Positions 49,242 to 61,789 of a DNA stretch of 64,000 bases are shown one piece after another. The stretch spans positions 1 to 64,000 of the forward strand of contig NW_003101643.1 in assembly GCF_000003855.2 (NCBI RefSeq). Reading direction: 5' to 3'. The DNA comes from Blastomyces gilchristii SLH14081 (taxonomy: Eukaryota; Ascomycota; Eurotiomycetes; Onygenales; Ajellomycetaceae). The notes beneath the pieces were generated by a model. The model did no database searches and was not told where the DNA came from. It worked only from the letters and a program-made list of their open reading frames with translations. The translations under genes and the position numbers were made by a program. The first letter of the stretch is position 1. Each line of letters begins with the position of its first letter.

Positions 49242-51072
49242 ATGGCAGAAACAAAGGAAAAGGTAGTCATTGTTGGGGCAGGCCCCGTGGGGTCTCTGGC
49301 TGCGCTCTATGCTGCCGATCGAGGCGTCGATGTGGAGTTATACGAACTTCGTGGAGGTATGTGCTATTCTGTCATTTCTACCGCCTTGGTGGGGATAGTG
49401 CCCTCTTCCTTCCGCTAGCTCAAGCACGCAGAGATGTCACGTGCATCTGGAATCGGAATACTATGTTCAGTTTAATATGCTTCACTCCTATATGCTTTGT
49501 TTACCTTGCAAGCTTGGCTTCGCTGTTGGCGAAAAAAGGATTTAATACTAATTATATCTATCCATAGATCTCCGCAATGCTACGACGACCCCCCTGAACT
49601 TCACCAAGTCCATCAATCTAGCCATTTCAGAACGAGGTATCAATTCTATGGTACGGACCAATCGGCCAGGTTTTGTAGATGCTATTATGAACGAAACAAT
49701 CCCCATGCGGGGTCGGATGATTCACAGGAAGGATAACTTGGGCAACCTGACACAAGAGCCCCAGGCATATGATGTTCATGGCAGGGTAAGGCACAAGCCA
49801 TATAGTTGACGTCTTCAATGCGCATTGAAATATCGTCGCTTTACTGATAACATGCCCTAGCATATAAACTCTATGGACCGCGGCACGCTTAACGAACTTC
49901 TCCTCAACGAGCTCGAGAAATGCCCAAATGTAAAGCTCTTGTTCAATCACAAGCTAACCGGTGCGGATTTCAAAAATAAGAAAGCTTGGTTTGAGCGTAG
50001 GAACCCTGAGGACGTCAAAGATGTTACTACCAGCACCACGCACAACGGCAAGCCAATTGCCATCACTAGAGCGCCGGAGATCGAAGTCACCTTCGACTTC
50101 CTTATTGGTGCCGATGGCGCCCACTCCGCCACCAGATTCCATCTTATGAAATATGCTCACATGGACTATCAGCAAGAATACGCCGATGTACAGTGGTGTG
50201 AGTTCCAAATCAAGCCGACGGACACTAATGATTTCGCCATCTCGCCAAATCACCTTCACATCTGGCCTGGGAGAGAGTTCATGTTCATCGCGCTACCATC
50301 GCCGGATAAAACCTTCACATGCACCCTTTTTGCACCAGAAGCCCAGTTCGCCGCGCTGGAAAACGCTCCGGAAACCATCTTCGAATTCTTCGCCAAATAT
50401 TTCCCCGGCGTATCACCGGAACTCATCCCACCAAGCTCCCTACAGGAGCAGTTCAATTCGAACCCGCACCTGCCGCTCATCAGCATAAAATGCTCACCGC
50501 ACCACTTCGGCTCCAGCGTCGTGATCGTCGGCGATGCTGCGCACGCCATGCTGCCCTTCTACGGTCAGGGCCTAAACGCCGGGCTCGAAGACGTGCGCAT
50601 CCTCTTCGAATTTCTAGATGACTACGGTGTGTACAAGCGCCCCCCGACCCCGTCTCAGGGAGCACAAGAAAAGGTCGATACCAACAATGCTCGCGCCGCG
50701 GCTCTAGCCGCATACACAAAACATCGCATCCCAGATGCGCACGCTATCAATGACCTGTCACACTGCAATTACATTGAAATGCGCTGGGGGGTGACATCGC
50801 CGCTTTACTTGCTGCGCAAGTCGGTCGAAGAGATGCTTGACCGGCACTTACCATTTCTGGGCTGGTCAACACAGTACGCCCGTGTTAGTTTTAGTAATCA
50901 ATCATACTCTGTGATCGAGAGGAAGGCAAAGCAACAGGGTTTGGTTTTGACCAGTGTGTTGACGGTTATATTGGCTTCCGTTGTAGGGGTTGGTGGGTTT
51001 TTCGGCTGGAAAGGGATGTGGTTGGCGCGATTGGGAAGGTTGGTGAAGGGCTTGGGAAAGCGAATTTCCTAA
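49242..51072 (+). CDS. bna4: Kynurenine 3-monooxygenase, three exons
   Basis: FAD- and NADPH-dependent hydroxylase converting L-kynurenine to 3-hydroxykynurenine in de novo NAD synthesis from tryptophan, at the outer mitochondrial membrane. Exons 49242-49356, 49568-49785 and 49861-51072; introns of 211 and 75 bp; 514 residues. The N-terminal dinucleotide-binding motif GAGPVG is at residues 12-17. The family segment [18 protein letters not shown] is in exon 2, with the conserved [12 protein letters not shown] after it. The second FAD motif [20 protein letters not shown] starts at about residue 335. A hydrophobic C-terminal segment (about 472-494, [20 protein letters not shown]) followed by basic residues fits the known membrane anchor. 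The start is the only ATG just before the Rossmann strand. The first intron is rather long for this region. Confidence 0.95.
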
Positions 51073-52485
51073 GGAAACTTTTTCCTCGTTTTAGCTAGGG
51101 CTAGGTGATATGCGCGTTGGCTCTAGCTAACATTGTCGATTTTGTTTGGACAACGTATCAGATTTCCGTTGTTTTGTTTTGGATATCCATTGAGCAGTGT
51201 GTAGAAGCATATATGAGCCTCTAGACAGAAATAACATGTATACCCAAGATATTTATGCCTATTGGTTTTGCTGCTGAACTGGGATTTTTGGATTAATTGT
51301 TAAATTCGATTTCCTTACATCCGAAGCAATGGATTTACTATGAGCAGTGCATTCAAATATATTTTGATATTGGATGGCTAACCTTGACTTGCAATGGAAA
51401 GGTGACAGAAAATAAATTGCGTAAGCCAAGTATTGATCCAAAAAAGAAATGAAAGAAAAGATGATAGAAGATATTTAGACATATCAATACAGTACGTATA
51501 TACTATATGTAACATAGAGCAAAGAGCACATGTAAAACCTGAATATATCCAAAGCAAGATAAAACCAAAAAACACCTCAGATCTAAAAGCACGACAGGTA
51601 AGACTAAAATTAGGAGGAGGGTATGAAGTAGTGAACGAGTGCAGATAATTGATTTAGAAATCAAGGAGAATAATAGACCGCAGGGTTGGGTATGCGTGGG
51701 GGGATAAAATGAAAATAACGGACGTATACAGCAGATATAAAAAAAAAAAAATGAAAAAAACAATTGGCAAAGCAGGCGGGCTTTCCTTCAACCCGAATTT
51801 TGCCTCTAGCGACGATATGTATATGATAGGGGTATATATTTTGCCCGGAAGTAAGGCGAACAACTCAACAAGGGAAACTTGTTTCGAACATTAGAAAATA
51901 AAGAATGAGAGGCATGTGGGAGTGGAAAAGGTTCAGCTCAGCGGAAATCAAGCCGGGAACAGAACTGGAAATGTAAATTCAACTGGTAAGGCCGTGCGGC
52001 AGAGTGGACGGAAATTCATACGCGCTAGCAAGGGGTATTGTGTATTGCCCTCGCTGCGGTTCCTAGGCGCGGAGGACGACTAGAAGAAAGCATATATCCG
52101 CCGGAAGGGGAGCAATTTCTTAGGTCGTGGTTGTGAACTTCAGTGCACTGGGGAAATCTAGGGAGAAGTTGTGGATTTCATGTAGACATACTGCGGTTCC
52201 GTTGAGCTGGCAAAATCCATGGAGACACCAGGGCAGTGTAAAATATGGCCAGCCGGTCTCAAACGTCAGAAAAACATAAAAAAGAGAAACAAAAAGCGCT
52301 TATGAAGCGATCACAAGGGCTGGCTGCCGTTCCTTGCCAGGTGATCAAAACCAGGATTTATCTCGGGGTCCGTGATGGCTTGATCGCACGGTACGGATGC
52401 TTGGATAGCTGGGGTTTATCTGAAACCGAGTTTTAGCACTGGTTTCTTCACTTTCTTTGCCTCAATGGTAGGCTCTTGCTGTATT
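51073..52485. other. Convergent intergenic region
   Basis: 1.4 kb between the 3' ends of bna4 and the minus-strand gene at 52486. It contains the two 3' UTRs and an A-rich run near 51739-51750. The short frames on both strands (51.2-51.9 kb, 52.2-52.4 kb) have no recognisable family and no start context, so none is called. Confidence 0.5.
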
Positions 52486-53752
52486 TCAAGGCTTGGATAA
52501 GGCGCCTCCAAGGTAGCTTCGCCGTTCATAGATTAGATTTTCAGTTCGGGAATATAGCTGGTCTAAAAATTCCATTGCGGAGGCATCCATGAGAATTTTA
52601 GCAACCTGAGTTCCCGCGGATATCAGCTGGAGGATATTCCTATCATCTTTCACTGGTCGTGACTGGTGCTTAGCTGCATGGCGCATTTCCAAAGAGTTTT
52701 CCAAGACTGTCACAAACTGCTTAATTTGGTTATTATAAAGAACTCTTGCAGGAATCCGGCGCTTGGTGGCTAATCGCTTTAAGAGATAGACCCATTCTGT
52801 CCACTCCCGGTCCGCTGGTATTCTCACCTGTCTCTTGTCTGGCTCCAAAGGGATGGGGAATTGATATTTTGCAACAAAATTGAAAGCACACCGGGACAAA
52901 CAATCATTGACTTCACATAGGATCCTATCCTGCTCTTGGACATCCAGGCTAGTGGGCAACTGAGGCAAATCTTTCTCCTGTTCCGCAATAGTTCCTGGAG
53001 AAAGCTTGTTTAAAAGCTGAGTAGGTCCATCAAACTCATCGCGGTTGGATGGCCGTCTCTGTTGGTGATGTTTGGCACTGCTTTTCGTGTTTTCTGGTAT
53101 CCGTCTCTTGGTATGCTCAGGAAAGAGATCAAACGTCTCCATTGAAGTGGGTGAATCAGGGTCTCGCATCACAAAATCATGGGAAGAATACCCAGGTTGT
53201 GCATCCCTTTCGCCAAAACAAGGCGGGGGACGCGGCAGTGCGCCAATCGGTCCTAGGTTTGCTGGAGATGAAACATATGAATATCGATCGTAAGGCGAGG
53301 AATTGACTAGTATTCTACCAGTGTTGCTGTATAAAATATGATGTTCATTGAATCGTCCACGATCGGGCGATCGAGATGGCTCCAGCCTTTCTCGAGAATG
53401 CTCCCACGATAGAGGCGAAGTCCTATTTCCACTAAAACAAATGACAAGATCTCAGTGTCCATTTCGCGTGGTTAAGCAATGAAATCCGGATCTACCTAGA
53501 ATGGTACAGCCCAGGAGCCTCTGCTGTTGGCCGATATGTCTGCGGTTCATATTCTCGATTTAGGACACTGGCGCTAGCATGATTTAAGTGAGTATAGTTG
53601 TAAATTTCTTCGGTCCTCTTTACTTAGTGATCAATTTTCACTGACCTTCGAGGAGGAGGAGGAAATGCAGCTATCTCACTGCTCACTGGGTAATAAGCTT
53701 CATCCCTAATTGCCGCTCTTCCTGGGTAGGGGAAATGTCCTTGAGAAGACAT
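52486..53752 (-). CDS. Uncharacterised protein, three exons
   Basis: Exons 53646-53752, 53496-53573 and 52486-53431, with introns of 72 and 64 bp in good GT..AG context; 376 residues. It begins MSSQGHFPYPGRAAIRDE. The first half is low-complexity, rich in Pro, Ser, Arg and Tyr (AAFPPPPR, LPRPPPC) and probably disordered. The second half (from about residue 200) is predicted helical and contains a conserved-looking stretch with paired Trp (REWTEWVYLLKRLATKRRIP) and a C-terminal helix (AKILMDASAMEFLDQLY). No signal peptide or membrane segment. No family recognised; the helical half could be a protein-interaction module. The reading is open through all three exons, which supports a real gene. 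Confidence 0.7.
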
Positions 53753-55475
53753 GATTATGTTTGACGGTCATGGATATCAAACTAGATATCAGAAAGCAAA
53801 TCATAAAGTGATATCAAGGGGGACAATATGCTTCTTATATGATACCGGAAAAGTTTTATCACTAGACGTGCGTAAGGGGGGGTAATTGGCCTCAACCCGG
53901 CCCAAGCAGGGTGAAAGTGCTCCACAGTTAATTGGAATCGAATGATTATAATGACGTTGGCAAAGGCAACAAGACAGACACGACCTTGAATGGGATGAGG
54001 CCTCGGGGATAGTACTCGAAATATGCTATTTTATCCCATTTCCAAACCGTTGAAGGAAATCGAATGGGCTCCTAGGGCTGGCAAGTGGCAACATTAGTTC
54101 CATCTGGCTCTCCCAGTCGAATAACTTACGCAGAGCGAAAAGAAACAGGAGACCTGAAAGGCCAAAACAAGGTCACACCGCCAAATCAACGCAACGTACG
54201 CGATCATGTTCCTTCAAGTTCCAGACAACCGAGAGCGCATCGCCTATCAGACAACGAGGGCGGTTTCGCATTACCCAGGAAACTTTAAATGAATGATTGC
54301 GATTTGCCACTTTCACCTGTTCCTGGAAGAATCTCAAGAGCCAGGATTATTCTTTTGGGACACAGGGAAATGCGCCAAGCTGCCAGAGTAACAGGGCCAA
54401 CAGGATTACAAGGAGCCAGAGCTGAGCCCTGGTTTGGGCAGCAATAATGATCAGCGTCCCACAAAAAAGGAACCTTCAAGCAAACCGTGATCGGTTTCCA
54501 TAATTATTATTAGCTTCGCTATCAGCCAAATCGAAATAACCCGCGGGCGGGGTGACGGATCTCCACTCGGCGAACAAGGTTGGTGGTTACCCATTCCTGT
54601 CGCAGGAGAAATACATAAATTGACGAGATCCAATCTCTCAATCGCAAACAACATACGCCCCCCTGCGTGTAGGAATCACGGATTGACTACGGCTTTCTGG
54701 TCGTCAAGCCAGTACGAGCATCGGATCACCTGCAACCCCGCCTCTGTGCCAACATTGCGAATAGTTCACGGCCAAGAACTTCAGATTTCGCGAGCAATAA
54801 GAAGTTGCAGATAGCCAATTGTGTGCTCTTCTCAAGATCAGGCAGACAAGGCTGCTCGTGGGTTGTCGGGCAATTGGGCACTGATGCGCATGTCCATTCC
54901 GGCCCAATATTGATTGTGTCTGACTGTTACTTTTTGAAACAATCACCTAGTACCCAAGGATGTCCGAGGCCGCAAAATCCACCAGGTTAAATGCCATGAC
55001 GTTATGTGTAGACAACGAAGAGAGGTTGTATCAGGGGTGCAAATACGTTCATTCAATTTCATGGGAATTTTTCAGTTCTTCTGTCGCTGGGAATATCCAT
55101 TTATTTACAGTGTTCAGCCCCTCTGCCGACGCAATTCTGCCTAACATTGACATTATTGAATAATACAACGGACAAGAAAAAGAAGGTTTGAGGAAGGTAG
55201 GTATGTACATGTACATACATTACATGCACCTAGCCCTCCCGGTACAGAGGACTTGGGGGGGCATGATCCCGCTGCCATGCGGGAAAGAGAACCCAGAAAC
55301 AGGCTAACAACGGTGAACAATTATTAATGAGCTACATAAATCAACCAGGAATAAGCAAATAAAACTCCTCCTCAGCAACAACAAGCGCCCTCGTTTCCCC
55401 TCTCAGCCAAATTCATCCGAAGGTCATCTTAGCGAACGAAAATGGAACCCATGGGCGAAACAAAACTGGGGTCCC
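53753..55475. other. Gene-free region, 1.7 kb
   Basis: Upstream region of the 52486-53752 gene and 3' flank of the broken gene at 55476. Several frames of 60-80 codons overlap each other on both strands without homology or splice context. An 18-bp perfect palindrome (GTATGTACATGTACATAC) lies at 55201-55218. Confidence 0.5.
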
Positions 55476-57579
55476 TCATCCACAGGACGTGGCTTCATAA
55501 TTGTACAGGGCCTTTGCCAACATCACAGAATCATATTTCTTGAAAAGATCCGTCAATTCTCGAAATGTGGATTCTTGTTTGGCCAGGATATCAGCGACAG
55601 CTTCTGAGTTTATGTCTCCGTTCTGCTCCTCCAAAGGTCTAACTTAAACACTACAATGTTGGGGTGGTCCGGTTGGAACTGTTAACTGTTGCGCGCAATT
55701 CTTGCTCAAAACTTGGCTTCAAAAAATCGATGTACAGTACATGTACTTCTGAGCAAGATTTTCGCTGCTGCATCTCAACCTCTTCTTAATTAAATCGTCA
55801 GCTAACTCCCGGATGCTAGTGTATTGAAATGGCTCTCGAATTGCACTCTGCAATTGTTTCTGCTTTATCGCAGGGTTACGCTGGGCAAGATGTCCTAAGG
55901 TAATATTACAGAGTTCGCTCAATGTTGTCTCACCCAGAGCAGTTTGAGTCAGAGGCACGGCGTCCCCATTTGCATATCCTGGATCTCGGAAGAAAGTGAC
56001 CTCGTTCCTCCTGCACAGCTACTTGAACTAGTAAGCCGCTTGGGCAAGCTCTGCGATCTTGGTCTAATATCCCTACCAAAGGATCAGGGTGAAGAACCTC
56101 TCAGCTTGAGAATATTCCGGTGAAGTTACAATACCACGTTTGGGAGGGACAACACCAAATTTCATCAACGCAAAGTATTTAGACTTTCTAGCGAGAGAGT
56201 AGAGGTGAGGGTGAAGTTTATGGGACAAAGCCATTGTCCCTGTGAAATCAGGCTGTCCAAGAACAAATTGTCTTGCTTTTCCTGAAGACTTGGGAGGAGA
56301 AGAACCAATCGGCGTATTTGTGACAGAATGCCTCGAGTCAGTAATCAAGGATTTACTTTGCTTTGGATTCACTCCTGCCTTAAATGCGACCCGTGCCTTA
56401 AGACGCTTCTCCGGGGCACCCTTGGTCAGCAGACCAGAGGACAAATGTAATGGTTTCTCCCCGGCAGCTGATAGGCCCCGCTCAAGTACCATGGCCAAGA
56501 GGGATCTACTCCTATCAGCGGGAGAAATATTTGGAGTTGTGGCAACGCTTGTCTGCTCGAAAGATTTTTCTGCTTTCAGTTTCTTTGCTGCCGGTTGCGT
56601 CTGAGCAGGTGAAGGGCCATGTTTCAGTATGTGCTGAGAATCGTCCAGATAATCATCAATAGTTCTTCGAAGAACTCGTCTGCATCTATAATAACCCCTT
56701 CAAAGTTCGGGTGCAAGTGGTCTTTGTCTCTGTTCCATCTGGTGGAAGGGATTGTTTCTTTCCAGGAGAGAAAGTCGGAGGCAATCCCGGAGTAGTAACT
56801 TCAGGAAGAATTTCGGAGCTAGGAAGTGCCTTATTTGGAGCTCTCGTCAACTCCTCGAGGTGATGGTGAAGTCCCTGAATATTTGCAAGAACTGGGTTTC
56901 TCTTAATGTGATCTTGACCAGCTGCACATTCCAAGTTTCTAATTGAAGATTCATAACTATTCTTCTACATATTGAAGTGGCTGTACATCTCATTCCATTG
57001 AACCTGCATCGCTTCCTTATCTTCCTCCAACACTTTAATGACACCTTTCAACCTGCGCTCCTCCCCCTTTAGATGTTTAATTTCTTTCACCAGAGCATTA
57101 TCCTCCTCCATTGTCATCGGAACTTTCCATTCATACTCAAGAAATACATCTCTCATCCTATCAGGCATGTCAATTTGAGGCCGTCCGTTGCAATAGTAAG
57201 TCGGCTCATGAAGATTCACCTCTATGTGCTTAGCCTTTTCCGCCTTATACGGAGTAGAGGATTCTCCCCTAGGTTAGCCATCGTGAAAGAAATGGCAGGG
57301 CCAGAATCTGCCAAAATGCTCCACTGGGATCATTTTGTCGTACGTCTCTTCTGTTAAACGCTCGAGGACTTTGTACTGCTCCAAAATCAGAGTTCGGTTG
57401 GAAGGGGGAAATCTTTGAGCAGTTATCTCATGGGTATCCATGAAACCCTTCCAAAGAGGATGCTGATGAGGGCTCAGGAAAGGAGTCCCGTCCATTAACT
57501 CTGGACCTAGTCGCTCTCTCTCCCACTCGATTTCCCCGTTGGGTCCTTCCATTTGGCTTGCTCTGCTGTCTACCTCCAT
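55476..57579 (-). pseudogene. Broken multi-exon gene of unknown function
   Basis: A coherent protein of roughly 650 residues can be followed on the minus strand from ATG at 57579 to TGA at 55476, but only by switching frame. Exon-like pieces: 57344-57579, 56987-57268, 56938 downward, ending in an exon of about 150 bp (55476-55635) that joins in frame after an intron with acceptor GTTAG. Frame changes near 56720, 56660, 56095 and 55995 have no splice signals. Readable parts include a coiled coil (IKHLKGEERRLKGVIKVLEE), VIIDADEFFEEL, DDYLDDSQHILKHGPSP, a Lys/Pro-rich linker, VTFFRDPGYANGDAVPLTQ and TFRELTDLFKKYDSVMLAKA. No family recognised. Base composition is normal, so decay here is by indels and not by RIP. 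Alternatively, sequencing indels broke a working gene. Confidence 0.55.
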
Positions 57580-59038
57580 CTGTCTACTAATGGCAGTATC
57601 AGCTAGAGATCCTTGGCAAGTGCGAACGGATCCTTACCGTTCCCCTCAACAATCAGCTGGAGCGTTGGTGTAACAAGTCACCTCTTGCTTGACACTTCGC
57701 TTGACATCTCACGCTGCGTTCTTAGAGAATTTTTGGTGGTGACGGTTTGATCGGCTTCAAGAAGACTAAACATAAGCTGAATGTAATACACCTGCAAGAT
57801 GAGCAAAGAAAGAATGAAGAATGTGCAGAGGGCCAGGTTGTAAACTAGTCGTAACACCCAGGCAGACACAACACAGAACTCATTCGTCGTTGAACTGGGA
57901 ACTAACAGAAAAGCAGACCCGCCTTTAGATTCAATCACTTCAGTGTTATCACGTGGAATAACACAATCCAGTACGATCTAGGGCATACTCTTTTTCAAGA
58001 TGTAAACGCTCTAAAGCGTCAGTAATATGTCAACAACAGTCCCCACATTGCGGTGTACCTGTAAACCAGCTTTGCCCCTGAATACACCTTCTCATTTCCC
58101 CCTAGAATCTATCTCTTCGCTCCATCCTCAAAGCCTACTTGGTATGTAGGCACAAGCTTGTGTGCTTGTTCTTCTTTCTCAATTTAAGCACGCTATGTAT
58201 CGAAAACTCCTGGCACGCCTTATTGGAGATAGATATGTTGAGAGTCATCGACACGCCTGCGGCATTGTAACAATAGCATTGGGAGCAGCAAGGTGCCCAT
58301 ACCATCACATTCATCATAACCAGTATTTTACCGTAGAAAACCAACAGGGACATCACCTGCTTATAGTATCGTCGAGCTAGAAAGTTACTCCGTAAGGTGT
58401 AGGAGAAACTGAGGAGGAAGTTTGATGGCTCAGGGCCCTGGTGCGAGAAAACTAGCCTGAGGTTCAGTGTCGGTTAACTTTGAAAGGCATCCTGCTATTG
58501 ACTCCTCCTTCATTCACTTCCTTGGCTTATTCATCTCAAGTCGGTCCTTTTTATGTTCAATACTTAGTTGGAGTTACAGTTGAATGTGGTTCTAGATTCT
58601 AACTTTTGCCCCACTTCTACATTTTCATGCGCCAGCTTCCCGGTTTAGGTTAAGCTAGCCTAGCGTAAATTAGCTAAATTGGTTCGCTTAGACGCGCGCT
58701 TAGCCAAACAGAGCACGACGCGCCAAGCCCCTGGACATCTAATCCGTATCTGGTCATCTGCTCCAAATACCATCCGCAGATGAAAAATGCCCATCACACC
58801 TTTCAGAATCGCTCGGTTAAGTATCGTGAGAGCCATCTGCAGAGCTTCATTGAGCAATCTCTTTGAGACGTCGTTCGTTCCTCGCATATATATTTATGTT
58901 CTTTGTGTGCTAGGCTTTTGGGGAGATGCCTCAGTTCCGATTCTCGTAGAATGCATCCAACAGAGCGAGACCTCCAAGGTATGAGGAAAGAACAGAATCC
59001 CAAGTTATATCGAGAAGGATCTAATCCTTTGTGCTCTT
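57580..59038. other. Gene-poor region
   Basis: About 1.5 kb between the broken gene and the phosphotransferase pseudogene. Apart from a weak minus-strand frame at 57678-57938, only overlapping short frames without recognisable content. Confidence 0.45.
57678..57938 (-). CDS. Possible small membrane protein or upstream exon
   Basis: 86-codon frame on the minus strand with one strongly hydrophobic segment (LVYNLALCTFFILSLLILQV) near the middle and a polar C-terminus. It ends 98 bp upstream of the ATG of the broken gene at 57579 and might be an exon of it. No homology recognised and no other support; it may be chance. Confidence 0.2.
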   Translation of the reverse strand: MIESKGGSAFLLVPSSTTNEFCVVSAWVLRLVYNLALCTFFILSLLILQVYYIQLMFSLLEADQTVTTKNSLRTQREMSSEVSSKR

Positions 59039-60845
59039 CCACTCCTGCGTTGCTATTCTACAGACTTAAAACATGATCTGGAGGCGCTCAGTCGATTTAC
59101 CTCAGGTCGATGGCTCTGGGGTGAACATCAACAACTTACATGCTGCTATGTCAAGTTTGACATGCCAAACCTTTTGGAACTTGCTGCGTCTACCATTGGA
59201 TCAAAATCGTGTGTTCATGTTGTTAAGATTTCGGAGGGCCAGTATAACAAAGTGCTTCTGCTTACCATGAGTGATGGGCGCGAGGTGATTGCCAAACTGC
59301 CAAATCCCAATGCGGGCAGACCGCACTTCACTACAGCCAGTGAGGCTGCAACCATGGACTTTGTACAAGCTGCTCCCTTTTCTTTTCATTTGCCTTTCCG
59401 TCCCGTATAGGCAGTATCGGCACTAACTTCACTAGTTGGGTAATGTCCTCCATCTCCCAGTTCCGAGTGTCATGCATGGAGCTTGATAGCGTTAGAGAAC
59501 TCTGTTGGAGCAGAGTATATCATTATGGAGAAACACCTCGGTGTGATGCTGAGTGACGTGTGGGGAAGCATGAAGAAGAAGCAGAAAACTCAGATTGTGC
59601 TGCAAGTTGCTGATATTGAAAAAACTCTTGCTTCAACTAAATTCACAAAGCTTGGAGCTTTGTACTACAAGAATGACCTCCCCGCTACGCTCGATACCAC
59701 GATACCGTTGTATGTTGACAGGAACAGGAACAAGGTACACAGTGCAAATTTTGGCATTGGACCAACCACCAATCGTTTGTTTTGTGACTTTGGGAGAGGA
59801 GACCTGGACACCGATCGTGGACCTTGTAAGATTTCTCCCCAACCCTTTTGACAACTATTTTCATATGCTTAACAGTGCGGAGTACTTCCCAGGGTCTACA
59901 CCTGCGGAGTTCATGATGGCCATTGCGTATTGAGAGATTGTCTGTGCAAGGGCAGGACTCATATACCCATTGATGCCAGAATGTCTTTCCTACGGACCCA
60001 GACAATACAAGCCGAGCACTTCGAAAAAACTCTCCGCATTGAACAACTATCTCAAAGTGGCGCCATATGTTCTACCAGAAAACAGAGCAACCCATGCATC
60101 AGTTTTATGGCACAGTGATTTGCTTTTGCAAATTATTTTTGTCAATTCTGAAGAGTCAACCCATATCCTGAGCATCATTGACTGGCAATCTGTCAGTGTC
60201 TGTCCACTTTGAATGCAAGTCACATGCTCCGGTTTCTGGATTACAATGGCCCGGCTCCTGGGGAACTGCAGCAAGTCTGTCTCCCTGCGAACTTTGACTC
60301 AATGACTCCACATGAACAGCAGAAAGCGAAGGCATTGCATTGCATCAAGCACAGACACTACACATTCTTTACCTGGCTCGATTCTGTCAAGTCAACACGA
60401 AGCCTTCCAGGCCATGCAGGGTCAGGGTTCACTCCGTCACCAAGTTATTGTTGCCCCAGGGTTGACATTAACAGAGTACGAACCATGCCTCAGGAGCTTG
60501 CTGAGGGATGTGGTAAAAGAGTGGCAAAAGATTGTCGGCGTGGGATCAGACGGCTTACCATTTGTGTGCCATGCCTATTGCAGTTCTCGGGCGCCGAAGT
60601 CCAGCAGCAGGGACAGGACGAAGAGCTGTGGGCTCGGGGGGTGGAGCTCATGAACAACTTTATTAGTGACACCGGATGTTTCAAACACTGGGATGGCAGG
60701 GTCAGCGATGCGGATTATGAATTGTCAAAGAGACAACTGGCTGACGGGATAGCGCGGGTTTTTGAGCCGTGAGGCTAGGAATGAGGAGGAGCGCAAGGCG
60801 TGGCTCAAAGCCCTACCATTTGTGGATTACGAAGAGACTGAGTGA
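59039..60845 (+). pseudogene. AIM9-like aminoglycoside phosphotransferase-fold (APH) pseudogene
   Basis: Remnant of the large fungal family of kinase-like phosphotransferases, whose AIM9 members are mitochondrial. Readable in order: LPLLRCYSTDLKHD, then FTSGRWLWGEHQQL, NKVLLLTMSDGREVIAKLPN with the ATP-site Lys, a 5' splice at about 59359 and acceptor near 59434, ENSVGAEYIIMEKHLGVML, FGIGPTTNRLF, KLSALNNYLKVAPYVLP, the catalytic loop HSDLLLQII at 60111 and IIDWQS. The conserved Asn of the HxDxxxxN loop is Ile (60132-60134). Defects: a one-base shift near 59475, a shift near 59820, TGA for Arg at 59931-59933, and further shifts near 60210, 60390 and 60575. The C-terminus ends ALPFVDYEETE at 60845. 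The catalytic change plus many breaks argue for a true pseudogene. Confidence 0.85.
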
Positions 60846-61789
60846 AAGGACTATTTCTGTATTTATATTGACCGAGGCTTTCCGACCCATCCTGTTTCTT
60901 GAGGGATACGTAAGTGATGGGCTTTCCTCCCATCGTCTAAAACAGCCCTGGACAAAATCAAATTTATGGATATATGAAGATTGATTTGCTAATTTAATAT
61001 CGTTTTTTGATGGGTTGCAGGTCGCTTGGATGATGCGCACTTTCCCAGGAATAAAAACCACATTTGTAGCCTAGGGGAATATCAGCATGCGTATTGCCTG
61101 TGGAAAGGGAGGGAGGGAGAAACGCAAAAGGGATAATAATCATACAGTCAAGGGTCCACACTTGTATCTCAGCTTCGCGCAATAGTCCTGGGGAAGAAAT
61201 TCTCTAGCAGTCATGAATAGCTTTTTTGCAGCCACTCAAACCTAAAGGAGTCCGGCTCAAAGGAGCCGTACAGATAGCGAACCAACTTCCCGCGCGTTAT
61301 TGGACGGATGGTACTCTAGTGTTGCCATGATGAGATTTGGATGGCTAACCGATGGGTGAAGATGGCGCTATCAATGTTGATGCTAAGGTTTGGAGGATGA
61401 GGGGACTGAAAGAGAAGGGAGTTGGGAGGACCTTACAACGTGCTTGATGAGGGACATCCTCTGTCATATTACTTTAAGCACAATCGGCGTATGAATTTTA
61501 TAAGAAGCAGTGATCAGTCTGCAAACATCTACATCTTTCTCGGAGTTCATGTTACTCCGATCGTCACACACAATTCACAGCAATGCATTCTCCCTCTCAA
61601 TATACAACCAAGAAAGGAGAGAAAAGTAAGACGGGGTATAAACAGTTTACATGAATTTTCAATAAAAAAACTTGAAGCCAATCCCCAAGAACTGCAGAAA
61701 TAAAAATATTAAGACAGAGATAGAATCCGGGTGTTTATCCGCCGTCAACTCAACGAAAAACCTCTAAGCCATCCATCTCCTGCCAGCGA
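60846..61789. other. Intergenic region
   Basis: 0.9 kb between the 3' end of the phosphotransferase pseudogene and the 3' end of the minus-strand gene at 61790. Nothing recognised; the frame at 61422-61703 has no family or start context. Confidence 0.5.

Noticed and set aside
50153..50719. Several frames of 79-111 codons on both strands
   Set aside because: Shadows of the third exon of bna4 in GC-rich sequence.
55719..55958. Independent 79-codon gene
   Set aside because: Its sequence continues upstream in another frame and joins downstream by a splice to the 55476-55635 exon, so it is part of the broken gene 55476-57579.
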